From JBHIBD01 sp046758865 (GTDB taxonomy: Bacteria > Planctomycetota > Brocadiia > Brocadiales > Bathyanammoxibiaceae): DNA of 14,266 bases. Shown here piece by piece: positions 1-6,247 of this stretch. The notes below the pieces were generated by a model, which made no database searches, was not told the origin of the DNA, and was given only the letters and a program-made list of their open reading frames with translations. Within the stretch, counting starts at the first letter, position 1; each line of letters starts with the position of its first letter. The stretch spans positions 1 to 14,266 of the forward strand of contig JBHIBD010000058.1 in NCBI GenBank assembly GCA_046758865.1. Direction: 5' to 3'. A program made the translations under genes and the position numbers.

Positions 1-392
1 CTGGGAGTAGGCAATAAGCCGAGTTCTGTCGTGGGTGGCCATTAGTCTGGGGCGCGCCTTACGGCGGGTCTCAAACGGCTTACCCGGAGGTCGTAGCGAA
101 GCGGGCCGCTTCATCCCTCCCTATTTAGCCTTTCTCCGGGTGGGGTTTACCTTGCCAGCCCTGTCACCAGGGCCGCGGTGGGCTCTTACCCCGCCTTTTC
201 ACCCTTACCCATCACCTGCCGTCTTTTGGGCAGGGGTCCGTTTTCCGAACCGAATGACGGGCGGTATATTTTCTGTGGCACTTTCCCTGGGATTGCTCCC
301 GGTGGGCGTTACCCACCACCCTGCCCTGTGGAGCTCGGACTTTCCTCCCACCCGCCCCTAGGCGGATGAGCGGCCACCTCGCCTACTCCCAG
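1..392 (-). ncRNA. rnpB: RNase P RNA, bacterial class A
   Basis: This is the catalytic RNA of ribonuclease P, which removes 5' leaders from pre-tRNAs. On the minus strand it begins and ends with perfectly complementary 12-mers (GCCTACTCCCAG at 381-392 and its partner at 1-12), forming helix P1. Just inside are the universal core segments: GAGGAAAGTCCGAGCTCC at 330-347 near the 5' end, and ACAGAACTCGGCTTA at 15-29 near the 3' end, which pair to form P4. A GGTAAACCCC segment near 142-151 matches the L15 loop that binds the tRNA CCA end. The length near 390 nt and this L15 loop fit the ancestral A class. The 5' end lies only about 15 nt after the stop of the zinc-ribbon gene, and I see no convincing promoter in that gap. 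The RNA is therefore probably processed from a longer transcript or started inside the upstream gene. A few 3' bases may lie outside the window. Confidence 0.97.
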
Positions 393-406
393 GCTACTTA
401 CCCTCC

Positions 407-1132
407 CTAGAGGTAGAGGATTTTACCGCAGTTCTGGCACAGTATAAGCTCCTGTCTCCTGAGGAGCAGGTTGAGGGTCTGGGGTGTTATGTGCATAAAG
501 CAGCCTCCACAGGCCTCACCCGAGACCTCTACCACTGCCTGGCCGTCTTTTTCAATCAGCCTCTTGTATTGGTCAAGGGAGCTTTTGTTGACTTGCTGCG
601 CGGTCTCTCTCCATAGCGCCTGGGTTGCTTCGATATCCCTGTCTATGGCTGCAAGTTCGCCCTCCACGGTCACCTGAAGCTCGGCCAGTTCCTTTTCCTG
701 TTTTTCTACCTCTTTTGCCAGGTCTTCTTCCTTGCTGCTTATACCTTCCAGCTCGGACATCATGGAGAGGATTTTGTCCTCCATGACGCTCTTGTCTGCC
801 TCTTTGCCCCCTATTTCCGAGAGGAGGGCGCTATATTCCCTGTTGTTCTTTATCTGAAAGAGCTGGCTCCTGAATTTCTTTATTTCTTCCTCTATACACT
901 TGAGGTCTAGGTATTTGCTGTCTATCTCTTTCTGAAAGTTCGTTGACTCTTCATGCTTCTCTGCAAGGAGTGCTTTTGTATCCTCAAGCTGACTCTTTTC
1001 CTTCTCAAGGTGTTTAAGTTTTGTTTTTTTCTGCTTGTCTAATTCCTGAATTTTATTATCTATGGACTGGAGCTTCTTGAGAAGCTCCAGTCCATCCAGT
1101 CCGGAGTCTTTATTGGTTACTTCCAACGCCAT
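407..1132 (-). CDS. Coiled-coil protein with C-terminal C4 zinc ribbon (DUF164/CT398-like)
   Basis: This 241-residue protein is a long charged coiled coil (about residues 14-180, rich in K, E, Q and L heptads) followed by a C-terminal zinc ribbon with CGGC at 208-211 and CQNC at 232-235. This is the architecture of the DUF164 family (chlamydial CT398, Helicobacter HP0958). Members are described as nucleic-acid- or protein-binding adaptors, but no general function is settled. The ATG has a good ribosome site (GGAAGGA, 7 nt upstream). It overlaps the end of rpoD by 23 bp, so translation is probably coupled. Its 5' coding region contains a perfect 16-bp inverted repeat (1062-1095). rnpB starts about 15 nt after its stop. 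The position between rpoD and rnpB suggests a housekeeping role in RNA metabolism, but that is inference. Confidence 0.88.
   Translation of the reverse strand: MALEVTNKDSGLDGLELLKKLQSIDNKIQELDKQKKTKLKHLEKEKSQLEDTKALLAEKHEESTNFQKEIDSKYLDLKCIEEEIKKFRSQLFQIKNNREYSALLSEIGGKEADKSVMEDKILSMMSELEGISSKEEDLAKEVEKQEKELAELQVTVEGELAAIDRDIEATQALWRETAQQVNKSSLDQYKRLIEKDGQAVVEVSGEACGGCFMHITPQTLNLLLRRQELILCQNCGKILYL
1062..1095 (-). repeat. Perfect 16-bp inverted repeat at the rpoD/zinc-ribbon gene junction
   Basis: ATGGACTGGAGCTTCT (1062-1077) is followed by two bases and then its exact reverse complement (1080-1095). On the minus strand the stem begins about 14 nt after the rpoD stop codon and lies inside codons of the next gene (the GLELLKKLQSI stretch). 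As RNA it would form a stem of about 15 bp with a tiny TCAA loop. No clean U-tract follows; the next bases are AGATAATAAAATTC. It is therefore not an ordinary terminator. It may protect the rpoD mRNA 3' end, act as an RNase processing site, or hinder ribosomes and polymerase entering the next gene. Confidence 0.85.
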
Positions 1133-2780
1133 CGAGAAATCCTTCCAGTTTCCTGCTCCTGATCGGGTGTTGCAGCTTTCTGACGGCCTTTGCCTCTATC
1201 TGTCTTACCCTTTCCCTCGTAACGTTAAACTTCTTTCCTACCTCTTCCAGAGTATAGGTGTAACCGTCTCCTATACCGTAGCGCAGTTTTATAATTTCCC
1301 TCTCCCTGTAGCTAAGTGTATGGAGGATACTTTCAATCTTCTCCTTGAGCATCTCCTGCGTGGCGGCAGAGACAGGGGATTCAGCCTTCTCATCCTCTAT
1401 GAAGTCGCCGAACGAACTGTCCTCACTCTCGCCTACCGGCCTGTCCAGGGAGATCTGCGAGCGAGAGATCTTCATTATTCGCCTTGCCTCAGGTACAGAG
1501 ATCTTTACCGCAGTAGCAATCTCTTCTATAGTGGGTTCACGCCCCCTTTCCTGTAGTAGTCTCTTCGATACATTTCTGATCTTGCTCATTGTTTCTATCA
1601 TGTGCACGGGTATCCTGATCGTCCTGGCCTGGTCGGCGATGGAGCGTGTAATAGCCTGACGTATCCACCAAGTGGCATAGGTGCTAAATTTGTAACCCCT
1701 CCTGTATTCATATTTATCCACCGCCCTCATAAGGCCGGTGTTGCCCTCCTGGATCAGGTCCAAGAAACTTAGCCCCCTGTTCCTGTACTTCTTCGCTATG
1801 CTGACCACCAGACGTAGGTTTGCACTGGAAAGTTTCCTCTTGGCCGTTTCGTGGTCCAGGAAGAGGCTGCCAATCCGCTCAATCTTCCTGCCCAGGCTGT
1901 GGGGTGATTCCAACACCTTCTTTTCCAACTGGGCAAGGTTTTGGTCGAGTTCCCTTAGCCGACCATTGGAACTATGGCGGTTTCTTATCCTATCCATCCG
2001 TTCCTGAATCACTTTCATCTCTTTATATATGGTATGTAGGTGCCTTATCAATGGCTGTATCTTCTTTGCTCTTATGTTAAGGTTTTCGATTCGCTTCAGG
2101 GCATTCCGGCGTCTGGACCTTATCTTCCTGAGCAAACTTATCCTTTCTGCCTCTGTGGTCTTCTTTAGACGGGCCTTGCTGTAATCGTTCCTGTTTGAAT
2201 CGATTATGTTCTTAAGTGCCCTTATTTCCTGTGGCAGTCTCTGGAAGATTTTATCCCTGCCGGTGTCTACGGTAAAATCTACCTTCAGAGCCCCTTCTAC
2301 ACGGACGCCGCCATTACTCAGATTCTCCAGGGCACGCACATACTTCGCGATATTATAGTCACATTCGAATATCTTTCTAAAGATGCGCTTCTTGGTTATC
2401 TCGATTCTCTTAGCTAGCGCTATTTCTTCATCTCTGGTGAGTAGAGGGATCTCGCCCATCTGGGTTAGGTACATCCTTACGGGGTCGTCTATCTTCTCTG
2501 GGATGACCGCTTCATGCTCGCTCTCGGGAAGGCCCTCTTCTTCCTCCTCTTCAATCTCTGCTGCATCCCGACTATCCACCTCTGATTCATCAATAAGGTC
2601 TATCCCTATCTCATCCAGCATTATCAGGATGTCGTCTATCCTTTCTGGTGAAACTGCATCGTCATCGGGGAGAATGTTGTTAAGTTCCTCGTAGGTCAAG
2701 TAACCCTTTTCTTTTCCCCGCTGGGCCAGCGTCTTTATCTTTTGACCCAATTTTTCCATTAAGTCCCTCCGAGGCATCAT
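1110..2780 (-). CDS. rpoD: RNA polymerase primary sigma factor RpoD (sigma-70)
   Basis: This 556-residue protein directs RNA polymerase core to housekeeping promoters. Region 1.1 covers roughly residues 8-65 and is followed by an acidic stretch (EIEEEEEEG). Region 1.2 is at 98-127 (DDPVRMYLTQMGEIPLLTR). A lysine/arginine-rich, probably helical non-conserved domain spans about 131-310. Region 2 is at 311-395 (NLRLVVSIAKKY, FLDLIQEGNTGLMRAVDKY, YATWWIRQAI), region 3 at 396-470, and region 4 at about 485-550 with the helix-turn-helix VTRERVRQIEAKAVRKL. All the parts of a primary sigma are present. The phrase GDGYTYTLEEVG in region 4 reminds me of planctomycete RpoD. The start is ATGATG overlapping the dnaG stop. 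The second ATG (2777) is better spaced from AGAGG than the first (2780), so the protein may be one residue shorter. It is co-transcribed with dnaG. Confidence 0.97.
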   Translation of the reverse strand: MMPRRDLMEKLGQKIKTLAQRGKEKGYLTYEELNNILPDDDAVSPERIDDILIMLDEIGIDLIDESEVDSRDAAEIEEEEEEGLPESEHEAVIPEKIDDPVRMYLTQMGEIPLLTRDEEIALAKRIEITKKRIFRKIFECDYNIAKYVRALENLSNGGVRVEGALKVDFTVDTGRDKIFQRLPQEIRALKNIIDSNRNDYSKARLKKTTEAERISLLRKIRSRRRNALKRIENLNIRAKKIQPLIRHLHTIYKEMKVIQERMDRIRNRHSSNGRLRELDQNLAQLEKKVLESPHSLGRKIERIGSLFLDHETAKRKLSSANLRLVVSIAKKYRNRGLSFLDLIQEGNTGLMRAVDKYEYRRGYKFSTYATWWIRQAITRSIADQARTIRIPVHMIETMSKIRNVSKRLLQERGREPTIEEIATAVKISVPEARRIMKISRSQISLDRPVGESEDSSFGDFIEDEKAESPVSAATQEMLKEKIESILHTLSYREREIIKLRYGIGDGYTYTLEEVGKKFNVTRERVRQIEAKAVRKLQHPIRSRKLEGFLDGVGSNQ

Positions 2781-4552
2781 GTCCTCTTTATAGAAATGTG
2801 TGCAAGCTTAGTCTTCTCGTGAAATTCCCTCAGGAGCTTGGCCTCTTCCTCCCTCTGATTACTATCCAAATTCTTTATTCTTCCTTTAGTATAACCTATT
2901 TTCTTTTTATTTTCTCGTCTCTCTACGAAGTTAATGCAGTCGGCAAACCGCTTGCTGTAATCGCCCCTCTCATCCTCCAGTATAACATCGGCAAGGGCCT
3001 TTGCAGGCCCCTCCTCGATGAAGAAAGGGATTAGGTCCACTTCCCTTACCTGACCGTTCTCACGGTAAATCTCCAGTGCCTTGTGGACTATTTTCCTTAG
3101 ACTTTCGGACTGAAAGGCCCTTGGCCCTATTTTTGCCTCAAATTCCTCTATCAACTCATTGTGAGAGAGCAAAAGGCCCAGGAGTTCCCTTTCTGCCAGG
3201 TAGTCTGCATCAAAACCTGCCTTTGCAGGGGTGTCACCATCTGCCATTCCAGGTACCCCAAAGGGCTTTAACTTCCTAAGCTCTCGCCTCAATGTCTCTT
3301 CTTCAACTGACATCTTCTCCGCTATGCTCTTTACGATGAGTTGCTGTCTCAGCTCATTTGGGACCCTTAACACCGTAGAGAGGAGCTCCCTTACTGCGGC
3401 GACTTTTCCCGATGGCGATGAGAGGTCCCACTTCGACGCCACCATCTGCACCTTGAAGCTAAAGAAGTCAAGTGCATCGTTAACTAGTTCTATGAATTTC
3501 TCAGGCCCCTCCCTTAATATAAGGTCACAAGGGTCATCGGCTTCAGGAAGTTGAACTACCTTGGCCTCTATTTCTTCCTCCACCAGGATGTCCAGACTCC
3601 TATCGGAAGATTTCCTTCCTGCAGTGTCACCGTCCAGTACCAAAACCACTTCTGGGGCCCACTGACGGAGCTGCCTTATATGCTCCAGGGTAAGCGCTGT
3701 GCCCAAGACCCCCACCGTATTAGAAATACCCTCTTGGTGGGCCACTATTACGTCAGTGTAGCCCTCCATTATCAGAGCTTTTCTGTTCTTAATAATGGAT
3801 GGCCTTGCAACATCTAATCCGTACAGGCACCTTCCCTTGTTGAATAATATCGTTTCCGGTGAGTTAATATATTTTGGTTCCGAACCAGATATGCTCCTGC
3901 CGCCAAATCCCACCACGCGACCAAGATGGTCTGTGATGGGGAACATCAAGCGATTTCGAAACCTATCGTAAAAACCCTGGCCACCATCCTTGGCTATTAT
4001 AAGACCGGCATCCTGTAACCTGGAGAAGGATATACCCCTGGTTCGAGCTAGACGTATAAGTGAATCCCAACTGTCTGGTGTATAGCCTATCCGAAACTTT
4101 TTGATAGAGCCTTCTTTTATATTGCGACTGCGTAGATATTCCCTTACGACCTTTCCCTCACTGCCTAGTAGGCATCTATGAAAGAACTCTGCCGCAAGAT
4201 GATTGACATCATATAACAGTTTCCTTTCATCACCCTTACTCTCCTTCCCACTTCGCTCGGGTATATCAACCCTTGCCCGTTTAGCCAATACTCTGATTGC
4301 CTCAGGAAAAGAGAGCCCTTCCTTCTTCATTAAAAGTGTAAGGACGGTACCGCCTTCCCCACAACCAAAACATTTATACAATTGTTTCTCTGGACTAACT
4401 GAGAAACTGGGTGTCTTCTCTGCATGAAAGGGACAAAGGCCTACGTAATTTTTGCCGACACGTTTGAGGTTGACGTGTCGATTAACCACCTCAACAATAT
4501 TTGTAAGTCTCAGGATTTCATTAATCTTTTCGCTAGAGACGTATCCCGGCAT
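2777..4552 (-). CDS. dnaG: DNA primase DnaG
   Basis: This protein makes the RNA primers for chromosome replication and works with the DnaB helicase. I place the start at the ATG at 4552, giving 591 residues. An in-frame TTG at 4585 would add 11 residues, but it has no ribosome site and lies on the predicted transcription start. With the ATG the zinc ligands fall at C40, H43, C61 and C64, the same numbers as in E. coli DnaG. A GGAAGGG ribosome site lies upstream. Domain order: CHC2 zinc finger (about 36-67); catalytic core (NRLMFPI, GRVVGFGGRSI, about 200-220); TOPRIM metal centre with EGYTD (E263) and LDGDTAGRKS (D307, D309); then a C-terminal helicase-binding region (about 445-591). Its stop overlaps the rpoD start by 1-4 nt. 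Confidence 0.97.
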   Translation of the reverse strand: MPGYVSSEKINEILRLTNIVEVVNRHVNLKRVGKNYVGLCPFHAEKTPSFSVSPEKQLYKCFGCGEGGTVLTLLMKKEGLSFPEAIRVLAKRARVDIPERSGKESKGDERKLLYDVNHLAAEFFHRCLLGSEGKVVREYLRSRNIKEGSIKKFRIGYTPDSWDSLIRLARTRGISFSRLQDAGLIIAKDGGQGFYDRFRNRLMFPITDHLGRVVGFGGRSISGSEPKYINSPETILFNKGRCLYGLDVARPSIIKNRKALIMEGYTDVIVAHQEGISNTVGVLGTALTLEHIRQLRQWAPEVVLVLDGDTAGRKSSDRSLDILVEEEIEAKVVQLPEADDPCDLILREGPEKFIELVNDALDFFSFKVQMVASKWDLSSPSGKVAAVRELLSTVLRVPNELRQQLIVKSIAEKMSVEEETLRRELRKLKPFGVPGMADGDTPAKAGFDADYLAERELLGLLLSHNELIEEFEAKIGPRAFQSESLRKIVHKALEIYRENGQVREVDLIPFFIEEGPAKALADVILEDERGDYSKRFADCINFVERRENKKKIGYTKGRIKNLDSNQREEEAKLLREFHEKTKLAHISIKRT

Positions 4553-4593
4553 ATAGGCCCTTCCGTTGGGGAATGAAACTCTCAAATCTTATA

Positions 4594-4621
4594 AGTATAT
4601 CACAAAATTGGAAAAAGTCAA
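4594..4621 (-). promoter_or_regulatory. Sigma-70 promoter for the dnaG-rpoD-rnpB operon
   Basis: On the minus strand TTGACT (4616-4621) and TATACT (4594-4599) are separated by 16 bp, each matching consensus at 5 of 6 bases. The expected transcription start near 4587 leaves a leader of about 35 nt before the preferred dnaG ATG at 4552. This spacing also argues against the upstream TTG start. The prediction comes from sequence alone. Confidence 0.72.
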
Positions 4622-4698
4622 AGATTAGATTTTAAAAGATGGGGGCTCTCCGTAAGGTGTGTACTCATGGATAGTTGCGACATAAAGCGGGAAATAAC

Positions 4699-4744
4699 AA
4701 AACAGGAAAAGGGGGAAGGGGATTTTTTGGGGAAAATCCCCTTC
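4699..4744 (-). terminator. Terminator-like hairpin after the lysine-rich microgene
   Basis: GAAGGGGATTTT (4715-4726) and its exact complement (4733-4744) form a perfect 12-bp stem with a 6-nt loop. It starts about 20 nt after the stop codon of the lysine-rich peptide gene (minus strand). The following minus-strand bases (4714 down to 4699) read CCCC, then TTTT, CC, TG, TTTT, a U-rich but interrupted tail. It probably ends the short transcript and insulates it from the dnaG promoter. Termination may be partial because the U-tract is broken. Confidence 0.65.
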
Positions 4745-4763
4745 GTTGGAAAAGTTTGTCTTA

Positions 4764-4838
4764 TCAGCAGCGCCCTTTGGATCTCTTCTTCTTTTTTGTC
4801 TTCTTTTTTGCCTTTTTCTTTGCCTTCTTTTTGGCCAC
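4764..4838 (-). CDS. Lysine-rich microprotein (24 residues, AKKK repeats)
   Basis: A GTG start at 4838 opens a 24-codon frame: three AKKK units, then TKKKKRSKGRC and a TGA stop. The ribosome site AAGGAGGTG is essentially perfect, with 8 nt between AGGAGG (4847-4852) and the GTG. The frame stays open upstream, but a start at the Shine-Dalgarno-spaced GTG is far more likely than the distant ATG at 4970, which lies upstream of the predicted promoter. A perfect-consensus promoter precedes it and a hairpin terminator follows, so it forms its own transcription unit of roughly 185 nt. The peptide is strongly basic with one terminal cysteine and no membrane segment, which suggests binding to DNA, RNA, polyphosphate or the ribosome. 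It resembles the lysine-rich tails of histone H1-like proteins, but I cannot assign a family. The transcript could also act as a small RNA. Confidence 0.72.
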   Translation of the reverse strand: MAKKKAKKKAKKKTKKKKRSKGRC

Positions 4839-4890
4839 TTTGTTCACCTCCTTCCACTGTTTTGTAATATGAAGCAACCAACTTAGGCAA

Positions 4891-4918
4891 ATTATAGCAA
4901 AACAACACTTGTTGTCAA
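4891..4918 (-). promoter_or_regulatory. Perfect-consensus sigma-70 promoter of the lysine-rich microgene
   Basis: TTGACA (4913-4918) and TATAAT (4891-4896) on the minus strand both match consensus exactly, with a 16-bp spacer. The predicted start near 4884 gives a leader of about 45 nt before the GTG at 4838. A short dyad (ACAACA-CT-TGTTGT, 4902-4915) fills the spacer and touches the -35 box, so it could be a repressor site. Such a promoter implies high basal expression. Confidence 0.8.
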
Positions 4919-5003
4919 GCAAGATTTGGCTTTTTTTGTAAGTTTTGTTAGAAAAAATCCAAATCGGCAAAAACGGTCTGGAGGGTAAAATCTGGCATGG
5001 GCG

Positions 5004-5765
5004 CTACGGCCTCAGCGCGATTCCCTTCGCCTTGAGGAAGCGCTTGACATCGTGTATGGAGTATTCCTTGTAGTGAAACACGGAGGCGGCCAGGGCGGCA
5101 TCTGCCCTTCCGATGGTAAAGACCTTATAAAAGTGTTCTAGCTTCCCTGCACCGCCGGAGGCAATGATGGGTATATCCGTGGTCTCCGAAACCCTGCGGG
5201 TGAGTTCATAATCGTACCCCTCCTTTGTGCCATCGCAATCCATGCTGGTGAGTAATATCTCACCCGCACCCCTTTTCTCAGCCTCCTTTGCCCACAGCAA
5301 TGCGTCGATACCTGTGGGTGTGCGGCCACCGTTTACATAGACCTCCCAGCCCAGCTTGTTTGCCACCCGCTTTGCATCTATGGCCACCACTATGCACTGA
5401 CTACCATAGCGGCGCGAGGCGCGATTAATCAGCTCAGGGTCTTTTACTGCTGCTGTATTGATGGAGACCTTATCTGCCCCTGCCTTGAGCAACCGGCGGA
5501 TGTCCTCCAGGGTGCGTACCCCCCCTCCTACTGTTAAGGGGATGAAGACCTCGGAGGCCGTCGCGGCTACAACGTCGATAATGATATCTCTTTCCTCGTG
5601 GGAGGCGGTTATGTCGAGGAAGGTTATCTCGTCAGCACCTTCTTGGTCGTAGAAGGCCGCTACTTCAACGGGGTCGCCGGCATCCCGAAGGTTGAGGAAT
5701 TTTGTTCCCTTCACGACCCTCCCGCCCTTTACGTCCAGGCAGGGGATGATTCGTTTGGCTAACAT
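5004..5765 (-). CDS. hisF: Imidazole glycerol phosphate synthase, cyclase subunit HisF
   Basis: HisF uses ammonia supplied by the HisH glutaminase to convert PRFAR into imidazole glycerol phosphate and AICAR, linking histidine and purine synthesis. The 253-residue length is normal for this (beta/alpha)8 barrel. The two catalytic aspartates are at the family positions: D11 in IIPCLDV and D130 in VVAIDAKR. The phosphate-binding loops are also present (LTVGGGVRT at about 77-85, IIASGGAGK near residues 201-209). The barrel's half-repeat symmetry is visible. No other his gene is in the window, so hisF is solitary here and its HisH partner must be elsewhere. The ATG at 5765 fits the family N-terminus (MLAKRIIPCLD), but I see no clear ribosome site in front of it. 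The upstream region is a repeat cluster. Confidence 0.97.
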   Translation of the reverse strand: MLAKRIIPCLDVKGGRVVKGTKFLNLRDAGDPVEVAAFYDQEGADEITFLDITASHEERDIIIDVVAATASEVFIPLTVGGGVRTLEDIRRLLKAGADKVSINTAAVKDPELINRASRRYGSQCIVVAIDAKRVANKLGWEVYVNGGRTPTGIDALLWAKEAEKRGAGEILLTSMDCDGTKEGYDYELTRRVSETTDIPIIASGGAGKLEHFYKVFTIGRADAALAASVFHYKEYSIHDVKRFLKAKGIALRP

Positions 5766-5824
5766 TTGAGTAACGTTTTGAGAACTCTGTAAAATGTCTC
5801 GATGTTATTCTGAGTTGCAGAAGG

Positions 5825-6015
5825 TCATGCCAGAGGCAGATCCGTCTACGGCGTGACAACGAAAAATCTCATCTGCAGTGAAAGATTCTTCACTTCGCTC
5901 AGAATGACACAGGGTATTAGAGCAAACTTTGTTATTGTAGTGGCAGAGCTTGCTCTGCTCGTAATGTAGGTGTAGCGTGCGAGCCACGCCGGAGGCGGGT
6001 CTGCCTCTGGCATGA
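5825..6015. repeat. Long inverted repeat, two 31-bp arms
   Basis: The left arm at 5825-5855 begins TCATGCCAGAGGCAGA. The reverse complement of 5985-6015 matches it at 28 of 31 positions. The arms are 129 bp apart and enclose other palindromes, including the dispersed repeat at 5881-5930. They may be two opposed copies of one repeat unit, or the ends of a small non-autonomous element. I do not see a clear target-site duplication. Confidence 0.7.
5881..5930 (+). repeat. Dispersed repeat, copy 1 (HSERSEESF type)
   Basis: This begins AAAGATTCTTCACTTCGCTC and contains AGAATGACAC. A diverged copy at 14088-14137 matches at 41 of 50 positions. The motif is one I recognise as an abundant intergenic repeat in several environmental bacterial lineages, where it is often mistranslated as HSERSEESF. 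Confidence 0.75.
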
Positions 6016-6059
6016 TTTATCTCGCACGTTTAACGTGCCAGACAAGCTGGCACGCTACA
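5971..6059. repeat. Nested palindrome with TGTAGCGTGC ends
   Basis: TGTAGCGTGC (5971-5980) pairs exactly with 6050-6059. CGTGCGAG (5976-5983) pairs with 6021-6028, and CGTGCCAG (6034-6041) pairs with 6047-6054 across a 5-nt loop. GCACGTT (6024-6030) also pairs with 6032-6038. Several alternative folds compete. This looks like two or more REP units inserted side by side or into each other. Confidence 0.7.
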
Positions 6060-6199
6060 AAAAACATCATCAAATCAATGACCATAAAGGTCATTGTCTA
6101 CCTAAAATGTTTGAACCCACAGGTGCGTCAAGATGCACCTCGGCTACAATATCTGTCTTGGAAAGTTTGTTAACTTGATCCCTTTTTGTACTTCCTTAA

Positions 6200-6219
6200 C
6201 GTCGGAGCAAGCTCCGACG
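6200..6219. repeat. REP-like hairpin downstream of thiG
   Basis: CGTCGGAGC (6200-6208), AA, then its exact complement (6211-6219) form a 9-bp palindrome. Outer bases CTTAA/TTAAG could extend it. It lies 28 bp past the thiG stop on the minus strand. It could stabilise the 3' end of the nfnAB-thiSG transcript, but no U-tract follows it, so I do not call it an intrinsic terminator. Confidence 0.7.
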
Positions 6220-6247
6220 CTACATTAAGATATAATATTTGTAGTGG

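Larger units (their letters stand above)
5766..6247. repeat. Non-coding cluster of REP-like palindromes between hisF and thiG
   Basis: This 482-bp gap has no credible gene. It holds at least six separate palindromes: 5943-5958, 5971-6059 (nested), 6034-6054, 6076-6096, 6121-6140 and 6200-6219, plus a long inverted repeat (5825-5855 with 5985-6015) and a dispersed repeat (5881-5930). Several units are flanked by TGTAG or its complement CTACA (5971, 6055-6059, 6143-6147, 6220-6224), as expected if they are related REP-type elements with a shared edge. A short open frame reading HSERSEESF across 5881-5910 is a familiar by-product of such repeats and not a gene. Confidence 0.75.

Noticed and set aside
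1062..1556. Plus-strand open frame of 164 codons antisense to rpoD
   Set aside because: The opposite strand encodes a complete RpoD with all conserved regions; this frame has no family features.
4764..4970. 68-codon version of the lysine-rich gene starting at the ATG at 4970
   Set aside because: That start lies upstream of the perfect promoter, so it would not be on the transcript. The GTG at 4838 has the ribosome site.
5805..5987. Minus-strand open frame of about 60 codons containing HSERSEESF
   Set aside because: It runs across the dispersed repeat and the inverted repeat. This peptide is a known artefact of translating such repeats, and there is no ribosome site.
6100..6160. Possible tRNA fragment around GTTTGAACCCAC
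   Set aside because: No acceptor stem, anticodon arm or D arm can be assembled; it fits a REP-like hairpin (6121-6140) instead.
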